From: CBDCFT01 sp965216365
Lineage (GTDB): Bacteria > Pseudomonadota > Gammaproteobacteria > Arenicellales > CBDCFT01
Direction of reading: 5' to 3'
DNA: 64,000 bases
Assembly (NCBI GenBank): GCA_965216365.1
Contig: CBDCFT010000015.1
Coordinates: 248,001 to 312,000, forward strand
The position numbers and the translations under genes are program-made. Below the pieces are notes generated by a model. That model was given only the letters and a program-made list of their open reading frames with translations, ran no database searches and was not told where the DNA came from. Within the stretch, counting starts at the first letter, position 1, and each line of letters starts with the position of its first letter. Below are positions 1 through 8,686 of this stretch, one piece after another.

Positions 1-968
1 CCGGTCGCTTTCAATCCTTCGATGATGAGATGAATACTGTCATAGGCCTGGACAGCAAACTCGGAAGCGCCACGTTCGTATTTAGCTTTGAACGCATCTT
101 GAAAGGCCTTGTTCTCCGGTGTGTCGATCGACGGCACATAATTCAGCGATAGTTGCGTACCCAGCGCCGCATCACCTTGCTTGGCCAGATACAATGCCGA
201 GGTTAACCAACCGGGGCCTGCCAATGGAATGTTTCCGCGCAGTCCGAATGCATCATATTCGGTAACGAATTTAATCGCGGGGCCACCGGCAAAAAACACG
301 TAGGCAACATCCGGTTCGGCTGCTTTGAGCTTGGCAAGATACGGCCCAAAATCTTTGGTTTCACCGAGCGGCGGATATTCTTCACCAACAATTTCGCCAC
401 CGGCGGCAACGAAGGTTTCGCGAAAAGCATCCATCATTTGATGACCAGCAGCATAGTCAAATGCCATCAAAAACGCTTTTTTCTTGCCCTGCTCGGCAAG
501 GATCGGACCCATCACGCTGTTGATTTGCGAATTGGAAAAAGATGCGCGGATAACCCAGGGGGTACAGTTTTCACCGGTTAATAAATCGTTACCCGCATTG
601 GCGATAACCAATGGGACTTCCGATTTATGCATGAAATCACGCACGGCACCGGCAACGCCCGAAGAAACGATGCCGACGACGACATCAACTTTATCCTCGA
701 AGACCAGTTTCTTTGCCTTGGCAAGCCCGATATTGGGTTTGGTTTCAGTGTCTTCCCGTACGATTTCGATCGCTCGCCCGCCAGCTTCCGTTCCGAAGGT
801 TTCCAGCGCGAGATCGACTGCGTTATCCATTTCCTTACCGAGTCCGGCGAAGACGCCCGAGTAAGGTAACAACACACCGATTTTGATTGGCCCGTCTTGT
901 GCCTGAACATTCACATTAAACGTCAACAGCGTCAGCGCCGCGAAAAAACTTACAACTCTCAATTTCAT
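1..968 (-). CDS. Branched-chain amino acid-type ABC transporter substrate-binding protein (LivJ-like), 3' end cut by window
   Basis: The frame is open from an ATG at 968 down to base 1, so the C-terminus lies outside the window. The N-terminus is a signal peptide: MKLRV, a hydrophobic core, then NVQA before QDGPIKIGVL. The mature protein starts with the type-1 periplasmic binding fold segment GVLLPYSGVFAGLGKEM, and later shows VDVVVGIVSSGVAGAV and VAYVFFAGGPAIKF, typical of the LivJ/AmiC family (PF13458). It should bind a small ligand in the periplasm and pass it to a LivHMGF-type permease. No permease gene is visible on this side, so the ligand is not inferable. Members of this family bind amino acids, amides, urea or aromatic acids. 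It is divergent from the dehydrogenase at 1313. Confidence 0.9.
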   Translation of the reverse strand, partial: MKLRVVSFFAALTLLTFNVNVQAQDGPIKIGVLLPYSGVFAGLGKEMDNAVDLALETFGTEAGGRAIEIVREDTETKPNIGLAKAKKLVFEDKVDVVVGIVSSGVAGAVRDFMHKSEVPLVIANAGNDLLTGENCTPWVIRASFSNSQINSVMGPILAEQGKKKAFLMAFDYAAGHQMMDAFRETFVAAGGEIVGEEYPPLGETKDFGPYLAKLKAAEPDVAYVFFAGGPAIKFVTEYDAFGLRGNIPLAGPGWLTSALYLAKQGDAALGTQLSLNYVPSIDTPENKAFQDAFKAKYERGASEFAVQAYDSIHLIIEGLKAT

Positions 969-1226
969 TTTATTGCTCCAAATATATATTTTTGTTTTTA
1001 AAACCTTTGCCTTCTCACATTGTGTTTCACTGGGCATCCAGACATCATCATACTGCTACCGGCAGGTGTTTATCTTAGTATGGGTTGGATTGCTGCTACC
1101 CTTGTTTTTACCCTTTAGAATCAGAAACTCTTGCGGGAAACCCATTTTCGCATGGGTATTTGGTAAAGGATAATCCCCTTGCGTATATTTTGCGAAGAAA
1201 AATGCGAATTATTCTGTATTTTACCT

Positions 1227-1245
1227 CCGAAATGAGGCATTTCGG
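1227..1245. promoter_or_regulatory. Perfect inverted repeat in the divergent intergenic region (candidate operator)
   Basis: The 344-bp gap between the LivJ-like gene and the MDR gene holds a perfect palindrome, ccgaaatg-agg-catttcgg, with 8-bp arms and a 3-bp spacer. It ends 67 bp before the MDR ATG. No T-run follows, so it is not a terminator. Its size and symmetry suit a dimeric repressor of the TetR or similar class. No regulator gene is adjacent, so the operator role is inference. A second, weaker hairpin (cccat-tttcgc-atggg) lies at 1141-1156. I see no other feature in this gap. Confidence 0.4.
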
Positions 1246-1312
1246 TTGTAAAACGCGGATTAGAAGTCGAAAAGAGCATGAGGCTATAAAATATGATTAG
1301 AGGCGATTGGTA

Positions 1313-2365
1313 ATGTCCGACACGATGCGAGCGCTCTATCTGGATGGCCACGGCAGCCTGGATAATGTCGTCGTGGGCGAACGCCCCAAACCTACACCAG
1401 AACCAGGGGAAGTGCTAATCAAACTCGCAGCGGCGAGCGTTAACCGGGTGGACATTTACATGGCCAAGGACGGCAGCGGTTTTCGGCATGATCTACCATT
1501 GATTTTAGGGGTGGATGGTGCAGGTGTTATCGAAGCTGTTGGGCCTTACGTTACCGACTGCCGACCCGGTGAACGCGTGGTGATCTATCCTGCGCGCTTT
1601 GGTAACGATGAGTTCTCTCGACGCGGTGATCAAATGTTGTCTTTTTCGCGTGCTATCCCAGGCGAAAATTTCGATGGTTGTTTCGCAGACTATGTAGTGA
1701 TGCCAGCCGAATGCGTGTTTCCCATCGCGGATGAACTGTCATTTACCGACGCTGCCGTGTTGCCGACTGCCTATTTAACCGCATGGCGCAGTGTCGTCAG
1801 TCAAGGGCAGGTGACCCAGGAAGACTGGGTTTTGATTCATGGTGTTGGTGGTGGTGCTTCCATGGCCGCGTTGCAATTCTGTGCTATGCGACGCGCGAAA
1901 ACGATTGTCACCAGTTCATCGAATGAGAAACTGGAAATCGCGCGTCAACAAGGTGCGTTGCATACCGTAAATTATCGAGACCAAGATGTGTTGGCCGAGG
2001 TGCGTAGACTCACTAACAAGCGTGGTGTTGATGTGGTCATTGAGAACGTGGGTGAAGCAACCTGGGATATATCGTTAAAAGCGACTACCGGTGGCGGACG
2101 TATTATCGTATTTGGTTCGACCACCGGCCCCAATCCACCGGCTGACTTGCAGCGTGTTTTTATTCGACAGTTAAAAATTATCGGCGTTACGATTGGGAAC
2201 TTCGAAGAATTTCGCACCTTAATCGACGCCGCCGAAAGAAAACTATTCGTACCGGTGTTCGATTCCGTCGTTCCGCTGGAAGATGTTCCACAGGCTTTGC
2301 AGAAACTGGATACGGGACAACAGACGGGCAAAATCGGAGTTAGTATCAATCCAGAACTGGAATAA
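1313..2365 (+). CDS. Zinc-type alcohol dehydrogenase / quinone oxidoreductase family protein (MDR superfamily)
   Basis: This 350-aa protein belongs to the medium-chain dehydrogenase/reductase superfamily. The GroES-like N-terminal half contains LGVDGAGVIEAVG and the cofactor-binding half contains HGVGGGASMAALQF, the glycine-rich NAD(P)-binding turn. The usual catalytic-zinc Cys-His set is not evident, so a zinc-free reductase is possible. I chose the ATG at 1313 because AGAGG sits about 9 bases upstream. A TTG two codons earlier is also in frame. The stop is 4 bases before the probable start of the BadH-like SDR gene, so the two are probably co-transcribed. The substrate is unknown. Confidence 0.85.
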   Translation: MSDTMRALYLDGHGSLDNVVVGERPKPTPEPGEVLIKLAAASVNRVDIYMAKDGSGFRHDLPLILGVDGAGVIEAVGPYVTDCRPGERVVIYPARFGNDEFSRRGDQMLSFSRAIPGENFDGCFADYVVMPAECVFPIADELSFTDAAVLPTAYLTAWRSVVSQGQVTQEDWVLIHGVGGGASMAALQFCAMRRAKTIVTSSSNEKLEIARQQGALHTVNYRDQDVLAEVRRLTNKRGVDVVIENVGEATWDISLKATTGGGRIIVFGSTTGPNPPADLQRVFIRQLKIIGVTIGNFEEFRTLIDAAERKLFVPVFDSVVPLEDVPQALQKLDTGQQTGKIGVSINPELE

Positions 2366-2369
2366 AGCG

Positions 2370-3137
2370 TTGCGAGGACTAAAGGATAAAAATGTGATTG
2401 TCACCGGTGGTGGTGATGGTATCGGTCGTGCGATTTGTTTGCGTTTTGCCGAGGAGGGTTCGGTTGTCGGTATTTTTGATATCAATGAAACCGGCGCCAA
2501 CGAAACATTAAAACAAATCACACGACAAAACGGGAACGCCTATACCCGTGTCTGTGATATTTCGGATTACGATGCGGTCAAGCGAGCGGTTAAACACTTT
2601 GAAGCCAATGCAGGACCAACCGATGTGTTGGTCAACAATGCGGGATGGGATCAGGGTGGTCCATTTTTAAGCAGCGAACGGGAAGTGTGGAAAAAAATAA
2701 TCGATATCAATTTATATGGCCCACTTAATATGCATCACGTGGTCGTAGGGCGCATGGCTGAGCGCGGCCAAGGAAAAGTTATCAATATTGCATCAGACGC
2801 TGGCCGGGTCGGATCATCCGGGGAATCGGTTTATTCCGCCTGCAAGGGCGGCATGATCGCATTTTCAAAAACCCTGGCACGGGAGCTGGCTCGATCAAAT
2901 ATCCAGATCAACACCGTTTGTCCTGGTCCGACCGATACCGCATTATTTCATTCCTTTGCGGGCGAAGGCGAGCGCGCAGAAAAATTGAAGCAAGGTTTAC
3001 AACGAGCGATCCCGATGAAACGACTTGGGCAACCTGACGACTATCCCGGTCTGGTAACGTTCCTCGCAAGCGCTGACGCCGACTACATCACCGGTCAGAC
3101 GATTAGCGTATCAGGTGGTTTAACCATGCACGGGTAG
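2370..3137 (+). CDS. SDR-family oxidoreductase resembling 2-hydroxycyclohexanecarboxyl-CoA dehydrogenase (BadH-like)
   Basis: Classical short-chain dehydrogenase/reductase of about 255 aa. It has the cofactor motif TGGGDGIG near residue 12, NNAGWD, a catalytic Ser in NIASDAGRVGSSGE and the YSACK active-site Tyr/Lys. The stretches NNAGWD, VCPGPTDTALF and the C-terminal SVSGGLTMHG match my memory of BadH, which oxidises 2-hydroxycyclohexanecarboxyl-CoA in Rhodopseudomonas palustris. No other cyclohexanecarboxylate or benzoate genes are nearby, so the substrate is uncertain. The start is taken as TTG at 2370, which gives the family's usual N-terminus (MRGLKDKNVIVTGG). Upstream starts from 2283 would overlap the MDR gene and add an unrelated extension. 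Confidence 0.82.
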   Translation: MRGLKDKNVIVTGGGDGIGRAICLRFAEEGSVVGIFDINETGANETLKQITRQNGNAYTRVCDISDYDAVKRAVKHFEANAGPTDVLVNNAGWDQGGPFLSSEREVWKKIIDINLYGPLNMHHVVVGRMAERGQGKVINIASDAGRVGSSGESVYSACKGGMIAFSKTLARELARSNIQINTVCPGPTDTALFHSFAGEGERAEKLKQGLQRAIPMKRLGQPDDYPGLVTFLASADADYITGQTISVSGGLTMHG

Positions 3138-3329
3138 TTGCGTATTTTTTGCACAAGGGTTTTCCCTGAAAATTATAGTGGATATGTCGCGTCAGCGACG
3201 CCATCCTCTGACAAAGATAGCTAAATGCAGAAAGCTGAAAGCGAATCGCTAACCGCTATCCCTCATTTAACCATCCGTAACACTTGTTCCGTGTTTTTGC
3301 GTATTAATTCACAGAATACGCATCAGCCC

Positions 3330-3656
3330 TCGTGCACAATGCACCCATCGCTTAAGGAATAGCGTGATGTAATTCGCTCAAGGAATGATGATTGCATATC
3401 GAAAGCGGACATTGCACCGAACGCAGGGAAAGCTGGCCAAGGGATGATACAAGGAATGGATCAATGGCCACTCTCGTTATAGCAGGGAAACTGATTCAGG
3501 AAGAATCAATATGCAAAGAGAGTTTCAGCAAAGGAAAACGCAATGCCCGCACCCAGGGATGGGCAACAAGGAACCCAGTATGTTACGAAGGAAGCTGGAG
3601 TTCAAAGCGTCACAACGGGTGTATTCGAAGGATCGAATACACCCGTTTGTTTTTTG
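3330..3656 (+). ncRNA. Candidate CsrB/RsmZ-family regulatory RNA sequestering CsrA/RsmA
   Basis: The non-coding stretch between the SDR gene and the amidase carries 15 GGA trinucleotides on the plus strand between 3356 and 3632, against about 4 expected by chance. About 12 fit the CsrA core ANGGA, as AAGGA, AGGGA or ATGGA. Several lie in hairpin loops: gattc-aggaa-gaatc (3493-3507), CCC-AGGGAT-GGG (3554-3562), and the terminator loop AAGGAT. A gtgca-caa-tgcac hairpin at 3332-3344 may mark the 5' end. The RNA ends in a strong intrinsic terminator. This is the architecture of CsrB, CsrC, RsmY and RsmZ, which titrate the translational regulator CsrA/RsmA. The 5' end is approximate. I saw no clear GacA box (TGTAAG-N6-CTTACA) or sigma70 promoter upstream. 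Confidence 0.78.
3615..3656 (+). terminator. Rho-independent terminator of the CsrB-like RNA
   Basis: Perfect 13-bp stem (acgggtgtattcg at 3615-3627 with its complement at 3634-3646), a six-base loop AAGGAT, then ttgttttttg. The loop itself carries a GGA CsrA-binding core, as in known CsrB-type RNAs. The T-run lies only on the plus-strand side, so it does not serve the convergent amidase gene. Confidence 0.92.
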
Positions 3657-3709
3657 TCTAGTGCGTTGGGTTCGGGTTGCCACATCCCTCTCCCATCCCT
3701 TGATAGAAT

Positions 3710-5146
3710 CTAAGAATTGCAGATAGGCGGGATATTATCTGACCAGGGCTTCGCCTTTTCCAGTTGGGCGGCGAGTCGAAACAGTATCGCGTCGTCAGGA
3801 TAAGGTGCAACAAAATGCACACCAATGGGCAAGCCCTGGTCGTTCCAATGCAAAGGTACCGATATTGCCGGTTGTCCGGTGGCATTACTGACATACGTGT
3901 AAGGCGAAAATTCCGATGTTTTGCGTCGCAATTCAATTGGATCACCCTGAAAAACCAAAGTGCCCAGTTCTGCCGGTGGTTGACCCAGCGTCGGTGTCAT
4001 AAATAAATCATAGTCTTCAAAAAACTTTGAAAACGCGCGTACTTCGAACTGTACGTCCTGCATAGCGAGTAAATAATCCGCCGAAGACAAAGACCTGCCG
4101 CGTTCGGCGAAAGCCCAGACAAAAGGTTCAAAGTCATCCGCTGTTGGCTTCTTGTTTATACGCCTGGCCCAATCCGCTATCGCCCAGGCGGCGCCACTCG
4201 CTAACAGGCTGGTGAAACTACGCCACAGCCGCTCGGCATCGTAGTCAGGCTCTGCTTCAATAACAATATGTCCCAGCGATTCGAGTAGGTTCGCTGTTTC
4301 TTGCACGGCGTTAACACAATCAGGATGAATATCTTCACCAAAAGGCGTCCTGGTGGAAAAACCGATTTTTAATTTTCCGCAATCGCGATTGAGTTCTTCA
4401 ACAAATGATCGTTGCGGTGGCGGTGCGTAGTACGGCTCACCGACGGACGGACCTTGAATCGCATCCAGCACGGCCGCCGAATCGCGTACACTGCGTGTTA
4501 AGACATGCTCGGAAAAAAACCCCGCAACAATATCGCCATAATGCGGTGCGGTCGAACTGCGGCCACGACTTGGTTTCAAGCCCACTAAACCACAACAGGA
4601 TGCGGGAATACGAATAGAACCACCAATGTCATTGCCATGCGCCATGGGTACGATACGTGCGGCCACCGCTGCCGCTGCACCGCCGCTGGAGCCACCCGTT
4701 GTGCGTGTTGTGTCCCAGGGATTTTTTGTCGCACCGAACAAACGTGGTTCAGTAGTCGCGCCAATAGCGAACTCGGGTAAATTGGTTTTTCCGATACTCA
4801 CCAATCCCGCGATACAAAACCGCTTGTACAATTCGCTGTCTTCGTCCGGCACGTAGTCCTTCAGGAAGGAACTGCATTCGGTAAATGGAAATCCCGCCAC
4901 TTCCGCACAATAATCCTTCATTAAAAAAGGAACGCCAGCGAACATACCTTCTGGTGATTTTTTTGCAGCCACATCGCGCGCATGTTCATACATGGGCGTA
5001 ATCACTGCGTTCAAAGTACCGTTGTGCGTTTCGATTCCGGCAATGGCTTGTTCAACCAGCTCCAGTGCGGTTACTTCACCACGGCGAACCAGCTCCGCCA
5101 GTGCGGTGGCATCAAGAGACTTATATTCGTCGGTGCTAATCGGCAT
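3710..5146 (-). CDS. Amidase-signature family hydrolase (6-aminohexanoate-cyclic-dimer hydrolase/NylA-like)
   Basis: This 478-aa protein hydrolyses a C-N amide bond by the Ser-cisSer-Lys mechanism. Visible residues are Lys77 in PFLMKDY, the cis-Ser in TGGSSGGAAAA (Ser153/154) and the nucleophile Ser177 in GNDIGGSIRIPAS. Length and motif spacing fit the NylA-like branch, but the real substrate cannot be read from sequence. The gene follows the fused ATPase gene by 29 bp on the same strand, so it is probably the last gene of the transporter operon and may cleave what the transporter imports. No signal peptide is visible, so it should act in the cytoplasm. Confidence 0.88.
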   Translation of the reverse strand: MPISTDEYKSLDATALAELVRRGEVTALELVEQAIAGIETHNGTLNAVITPMYEHARDVAAKKSPEGMFAGVPFLMKDYCAEVAGFPFTECSSFLKDYVPDEDSELYKRFCIAGLVSIGKTNLPEFAIGATTEPRLFGATKNPWDTTRTTGGSSGGAAAAVAARIVPMAHGNDIGGSIRIPASCCGLVGLKPSRGRSSTAPHYGDIVAGFFSEHVLTRSVRDSAAVLDAIQGPSVGEPYYAPPPQRSFVEELNRDCGKLKIGFSTRTPFGEDIHPDCVNAVQETANLLESLGHIVIEAEPDYDAERLWRSFTSLLASGAAWAIADWARRINKKPTADDFEPFVWAFAERGRSLSSADYLLAMQDVQFEVRAFSKFFEDYDLFMTPTLGQPPAELGTLVFQGDPIELRRKTSEFSPYTYVSNATGQPAISVPLHWNDQGLPIGVHFVAPYPDDAILFRLAAQLEKAKPWSDNIPPICNS

Positions 5147-5175
5147 TCTTCAGGTGGATTTATTGGTTTACGAAT

Positions 5176-6789
5176 TTAATGTTGCCATTGCTTGCCGGGC
5201 ACACTGTCGAGTAATTGCTGCGTGTACTCATGTACCGGGTTGGCGAAAATATCCGCCGTCGATCCGCGTTCAACAATCTCGCCTCGACGCATCACGGCAA
5301 CGTCATCACAAACGTGGGCAGCAACACGCAAATCGTGCGTTATAAACAACATGGACAAGTGCAAGGATTGACGCAACTCATCAAGCAACTCCAATACCTG
5401 TCTTTGCACCGACACATCGAGAGCGGACACCGGTTCATCAGCCAGAATAAGTTTTGGTTCAACCGCAAGCGCACGGGCGATACCGATGCGTTGCCGTTGG
5501 CCACCGGAAAATTCATGCGGATAACGATCGACAGCATCCGCTTGCAACCCGACCAAGCCTAATAATTCACGCGCCTTATTGATTGCCCGCGTGTGCGGAA
5601 CGCCGCGTAACTTCGGCCCCAGTGCGATGATATCGCCTATGCGATGACGCGGATTAAGCGACGCAAACGGATCTTGAAACACCATTTGTACCAAATGGCG
5701 ATAAGGCATCAATTGTTTGCGCGAGAGTCCGGCGATGTTTTCACCGTCCAACAAAATCTCGCCACCATCCGGTTGTTCCAGACCCACAATACAACGCGCC
5801 AGCGTCGATTTGCCAGAACCCGACTCACCCACCAAGGCCAGCGAACGTCCCTTAGGCACATCTAGACTTACCTCACGCACCGCTTTTACTTCGCGGCCTT
5901 TTGCACCAAAAACGCCGGCGCGACCGCCATAAGTCTTTTGCAAAGCCCGCAGTTCCAGCACCGGCGCGGGCGCTTGTTCGGACACGGCGTGGCGCGGCGT
6001 CAGACTCGGAACCGCCGCCACCAGCGCTTTGGTGTAATCCTCCTGCGGCGCGCGTAGCAGGTCGTCGGTGTTGCCCGATTCGATTAACTGACCGTAACGC
6101 ATTACAACAACGCGATCCGCGATTTCCGCCACCACGCCGAAATCGTGGGTGATAAAAAGCACTGCAGTGCCGTGTTTTTCCTGCAGTTCTTTTAACAGTT
6201 TAAGAATTTGCGCTTCGGTGGTGACATCGAGTGCTGTCGTGGGTTCATCGGCAATTATCAATGACGGTTCGAGCGCCAAAGCCATGGCGATCATAACCCG
6301 TTGACGTTGTCCGCCGGATAACTCGTGCGGATAACTTGAAACGATACGATCCGGTTCCGGCAAATGCACATCGGCGAAAATATCGACCACACGCTGGTGA
6401 CGCTGCTCCGGCGTCATGTCCGTATGAATCTGAAAAATCTCGTTGATCTGCTTACCGACCCGCATGAGCGGATTTAAAGCTACCATAGGTTCCTGAAAGA
6501 TCATGGAAATATTCTTTCCCCGTACATCGCGCAGATCATCTTCGCTGGTATGCAATAGATCGCGTCCTTCGAATTGAACCCGGCCATTCGTGACCCGCAC
6601 ATGAGGCGCGGGTAATAATCCAAGTATGGCTTTGGCCATGACGGACTTACCCGAGCCGGATTCACCTACCACGCATAAAATTTCATTACGCTTTATGCTT
6701 AACGAAACATCGTCCACCGCTAACGGGCGGTCAGACCATGACGGCAGCGCCACGGTTAAATTTTCAATGCTTAAAACCGAGTCGCTCAT
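5176..6789 (-). CDS. Fused double ATP-binding protein of a dipeptide/oligopeptide ABC transporter (DppD-DppF / YejF type)
   Basis: 537 aa with two complete ABC ATPase domains. Each has Walker A GESGSGKS (the first at residues 42-49), the signature SGGQRQR and Walker B followed by DEP (IIADEPTTALD, LILADEPVSALD). In many transporters these are separate DppD and DppF subunits; here they are one chain, as in YejF. The two domains would pair on the cytoplasmic face of the DppB/DppC-like permeases encoded upstream. The ATG at 6789 overlaps the stop of the upstream permease gene by four bases, showing translational coupling. Confidence 0.95.
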   Translation of the reverse strand: MSDSVLSIENLTVALPSWSDRPLAVDDVSLSIKRNEILCVVGESGSGKSVMAKAILGLLPAPHVRVTNGRVQFEGRDLLHTSEDDLRDVRGKNISMIFQEPMVALNPLMRVGKQINEIFQIHTDMTPEQRHQRVVDIFADVHLPEPDRIVSSYPHELSGGQRQRVMIAMALALEPSLIIADEPTTALDVTTEAQILKLLKELQEKHGTAVLFITHDFGVVAEIADRVVVMRYGQLIESGNTDDLLRAPQEDYTKALVAAVPSLTPRHAVSEQAPAPVLELRALQKTYGGRAGVFGAKGREVKAVREVSLDVPKGRSLALVGESGSGKSTLARCIVGLEQPDGGEILLDGENIAGLSRKQLMPYRHLVQMVFQDPFASLNPRHRIGDIIALGPKLRGVPHTRAINKARELLGLVGLQADAVDRYPHEFSGGQRQRIGIARALAVEPKLILADEPVSALDVSVQRQVLELLDELRQSLHLSMLFITHDLRVAAHVCDDVAVMRRGEIVERGSTADIFANPVHEYTQQLLDSVPGKQWQH

Positions 6790-7613
6790 ATGTCGGCCAG
6801 CCTCGGGTTAAGCGCATCGTTCAGGCCTTCGCCGACCAGATTGATGGATAGCACAGTGAGCAGAATGGCGATACCGGGAATGGTTACCAACCACCAGGCA
6901 TCGCGTAAAAAACTTCGCCCGGCGCCCACCATAAATCCCCAGCTCATCAAATTGGGTGCACCGAGTCCAAGAAATGACAAAGCGCTTTCAATGAGAATAG
7001 CGGTAGCGACCAGTAACGAACCGGTAACAATCAACGGCGAAAGTGTGTTGGGTAATACCTGGCGAAACAAAATGGCAAGATCGGCCTGTCCGGCGATTAT
7101 CGCAGCCTGTACAAACTCTCGCGCCTTAACCGACAACACTTCACCACGCACCACACGGGCAATGGGTGGCCAACTGACCACTGCGATAGCCACGACCAGA
7201 CTGGTTGCTGACGGTGCGAGTATCGCAACCAGAACGATGGCGAAGATAAACGAGGGTATGGTTTGAAAAAATTCGGTCAGACGCATCAAGATATCGTCGA
7301 CAAGCCCACCATAGTAACCGGCTACCGCACCGACAAATGTACCGAATAACACCGAAGCCAGTGTCGCTACTACCGCGATAATGAGCGTGGTGCGCGCACC
7401 GTGCACCAGGCCTGACCAAATGCTGCGGCCTAGAGAATCGGTGCCGAACACATAAGTATCCATGGGTTTGAGGAAAGGTTGACCCACAATCTCGAACGGA
7501 TTAATCGGTGCCAGCAGCGGCGCGATAATAGCGACGATCAATACAAGCGCCAGCCATGCCAATCCAACAATAACGCGTGGATTACCAAAAAAGCGTTGCC
7601 AGAATGTTTTCAT
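6786..7613 (-). CDS. ABC transporter permease, DppC/YejE type
   Basis: 275-aa inner-membrane permease of the binding-protein-dependent transport family. It starts MKTFWQRFFGNPR with a first membrane segment right after. It shows the DppC-type periplasmic motif FGTDSLGRSIWSG and later membrane segments. The EAA-type loop contacting the ATPase lies around VLSVKAREFVQAAIIAG. I chose ATG 7613, with GGTGG a few bases upstream, over a start 48 bases earlier that would overlap the preceding gene. The stop of the upstream permease is 10 bp away. Confidence 0.93.
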   Translation of the reverse strand: MKTFWQRFFGNPRVIVGLAWLALVLIVAIIAPLLAPINPFEIVGQPFLKPMDTYVFGTDSLGRSIWSGLVHGARTTLIIAVVATLASVLFGTFVGAVAGYYGGLVDDILMRLTEFFQTIPSFIFAIVLVAILAPSATSLVVAIAVVSWPPIARVVRGEVLSVKAREFVQAAIIAGQADLAILFRQVLPNTLSPLIVTGSLLVATAILIESALSFLGLGAPNLMSWGFMVGAGRSFLRDAWWLVTIPGIAILLTVLSINLVGEGLNDALNPRLADI

Positions 7614-7623
7614 TTTTCCACCG

Positions 7624-8610
7624 TCATTGACCCACCTTGATGCGCGGATCCAGCAACACATAAATAATGTCTACCAACAAGTTTACGATCACCACCAGGC
7701 AGGCGGACATAAAGAAAATACCCAGCAACAAATTAAAATCGCGGGAAAACAACGCTTCAAACGCCAATTGCCCGAGTCCGGGCCAGGCGAAAACGCTTTC
7801 AACGACCACCGAGCCACCGAGCAGCCCGCCCACTTGCACACCGGCAACAGTCACAACGGGTAAAAGTGCATTGCGAAACACGTGACGAAAGGTGATTTGA
7901 CGTTCGGTTAGCCCTTTGGCACGTGCCGTCGTGACATAGTCCAACCCGCGTTGTTCCAGCATGGTGGCGCGCATCAAACGCGCGTATAACGCCATGTAGA
8001 ACAATGACAATGTGATGGCGGGCAACACTAAATGATGAGCAATATCGACCACACGATCCCACCCTTCGTAAAACATGACAACGTTTTCCATGCCGGAAGT
8101 GGGAAACCAGTCGAGCCAGATTGAAAACACCAGAATCAACATCAGGCCGACCCAAAACAAGGGCGTTGCATAAGCAACAATGGCGGCCAGTGAAATTAAA
8201 TGATCGCGGAAGGTTCGCACCCAGATCGCGGCAAACAGGCCCGCGAGTGTTCCTATCCCGACGGACAACAATAACGTGCTGCCCATGAGCAATAATGTCG
8301 GCACCAGCCTTTCCAGCAATAGACTGGATACTTCGGTGTTATGCCGAAAGGAAAAACCGAGATCGAAAAAGAAGACGTTTTTAACATAGACAAATAGCTG
8401 AATCAGAATGGGTTTATCCAACCCGTAACGCGCACGCAGCTCTTCAATGTAACCCGGTGACGCACCACCCGATTCACCCGCCAACACTTCGGCTAGATCA
8501 CCCGGCGCGAGCTGCAACATCAGGAAACACAGAATAGTGACACCAAGAATCACCGGTACGGCTTGCAACAACCGCCAGATGATGTAACGAAATAGACGTG
8601 CCCCGGTCAT
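7624..8610 (-). CDS. ABC transporter permease, DppB/YejB type
   Basis: 328-aa inner-membrane permease. It has the family N-terminus YIIWRLLQAVPVILGVT, the segment APGDLAEVLAGE and the EAA loop DYVTTARAKGLTERQI, followed by FRHVFRNALLPVVT. It pairs with the DppC-like permease downstream to form the channel for a peptide-sized substrate. It is preceded by a terminator-like hairpin that separates it from the binding-protein gene, so its expression probably depends on read-through. Confidence 0.94.
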   Translation of the reverse strand: MTGARLFRYIIWRLLQAVPVILGVTILCFLMLQLAPGDLAEVLAGESGGASPGYIEELRARYGLDKPILIQLFVYVKNVFFFDLGFSFRHNTEVSSLLLERLVPTLLLMGSTLLLSVGIGTLAGLFAAIWVRTFRDHLISLAAIVAYATPLFWVGLMLILVFSIWLDWFPTSGMENVVMFYEGWDRVVDIAHHLVLPAITLSLFYMALYARLMRATMLEQRGLDYVTTARAKGLTERQITFRHVFRNALLPVVTVAGVQVGGLLGGSVVVESVFAWPGLGQLAFEALFSRDFNLLLGIFFMSACLVVIVNLLVDIIYVLLDPRIKVGQ

Positions 8611-8630
8611 TCAGTGTCTCTATCCACTGC

Positions 8631-8675
8631 AACAAAAAACGCGGGCACTCACCAAATAAAAGGCAAGCACCCGCG
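8631..8675 (-). terminator. Intrinsic terminator/attenuator between the binding-protein and permease genes
   Basis: Read on the minus strand, cgcgggtgct pairs with agtgcccgcg over 10 bp with two G-U pairs, then ttttttgtt follows. It sits in the 76-bp gap after the binding-protein stop. Such a site lets the binding protein be made in excess over the membrane subunits. Confidence 0.75.
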
Positions 8676-8686
8676 CGGAGTGATCA

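Noticed and set aside
3275..3320. GacA/UvrY upstream box and sigma70 promoter for the CsrB-like RNA
   Set aside because: No TGTAAG-N6-CTTACA match and no good -35/-10 pair was found; promoter location is left open.
3392..3661. 89-aa open reading frame in the 3.1-3.7 kb gap
   Set aside because: It lies inside the GGA-rich RNA and across its terminator, the sequence has no protein-like pattern, and no Shine-Dalgarno is convincing.
5340..5537. Frame on the minus strand inside the fused ATPase gene
   Set aside because: Shadow of the ATP-binding gene in another frame; no independent evidence.
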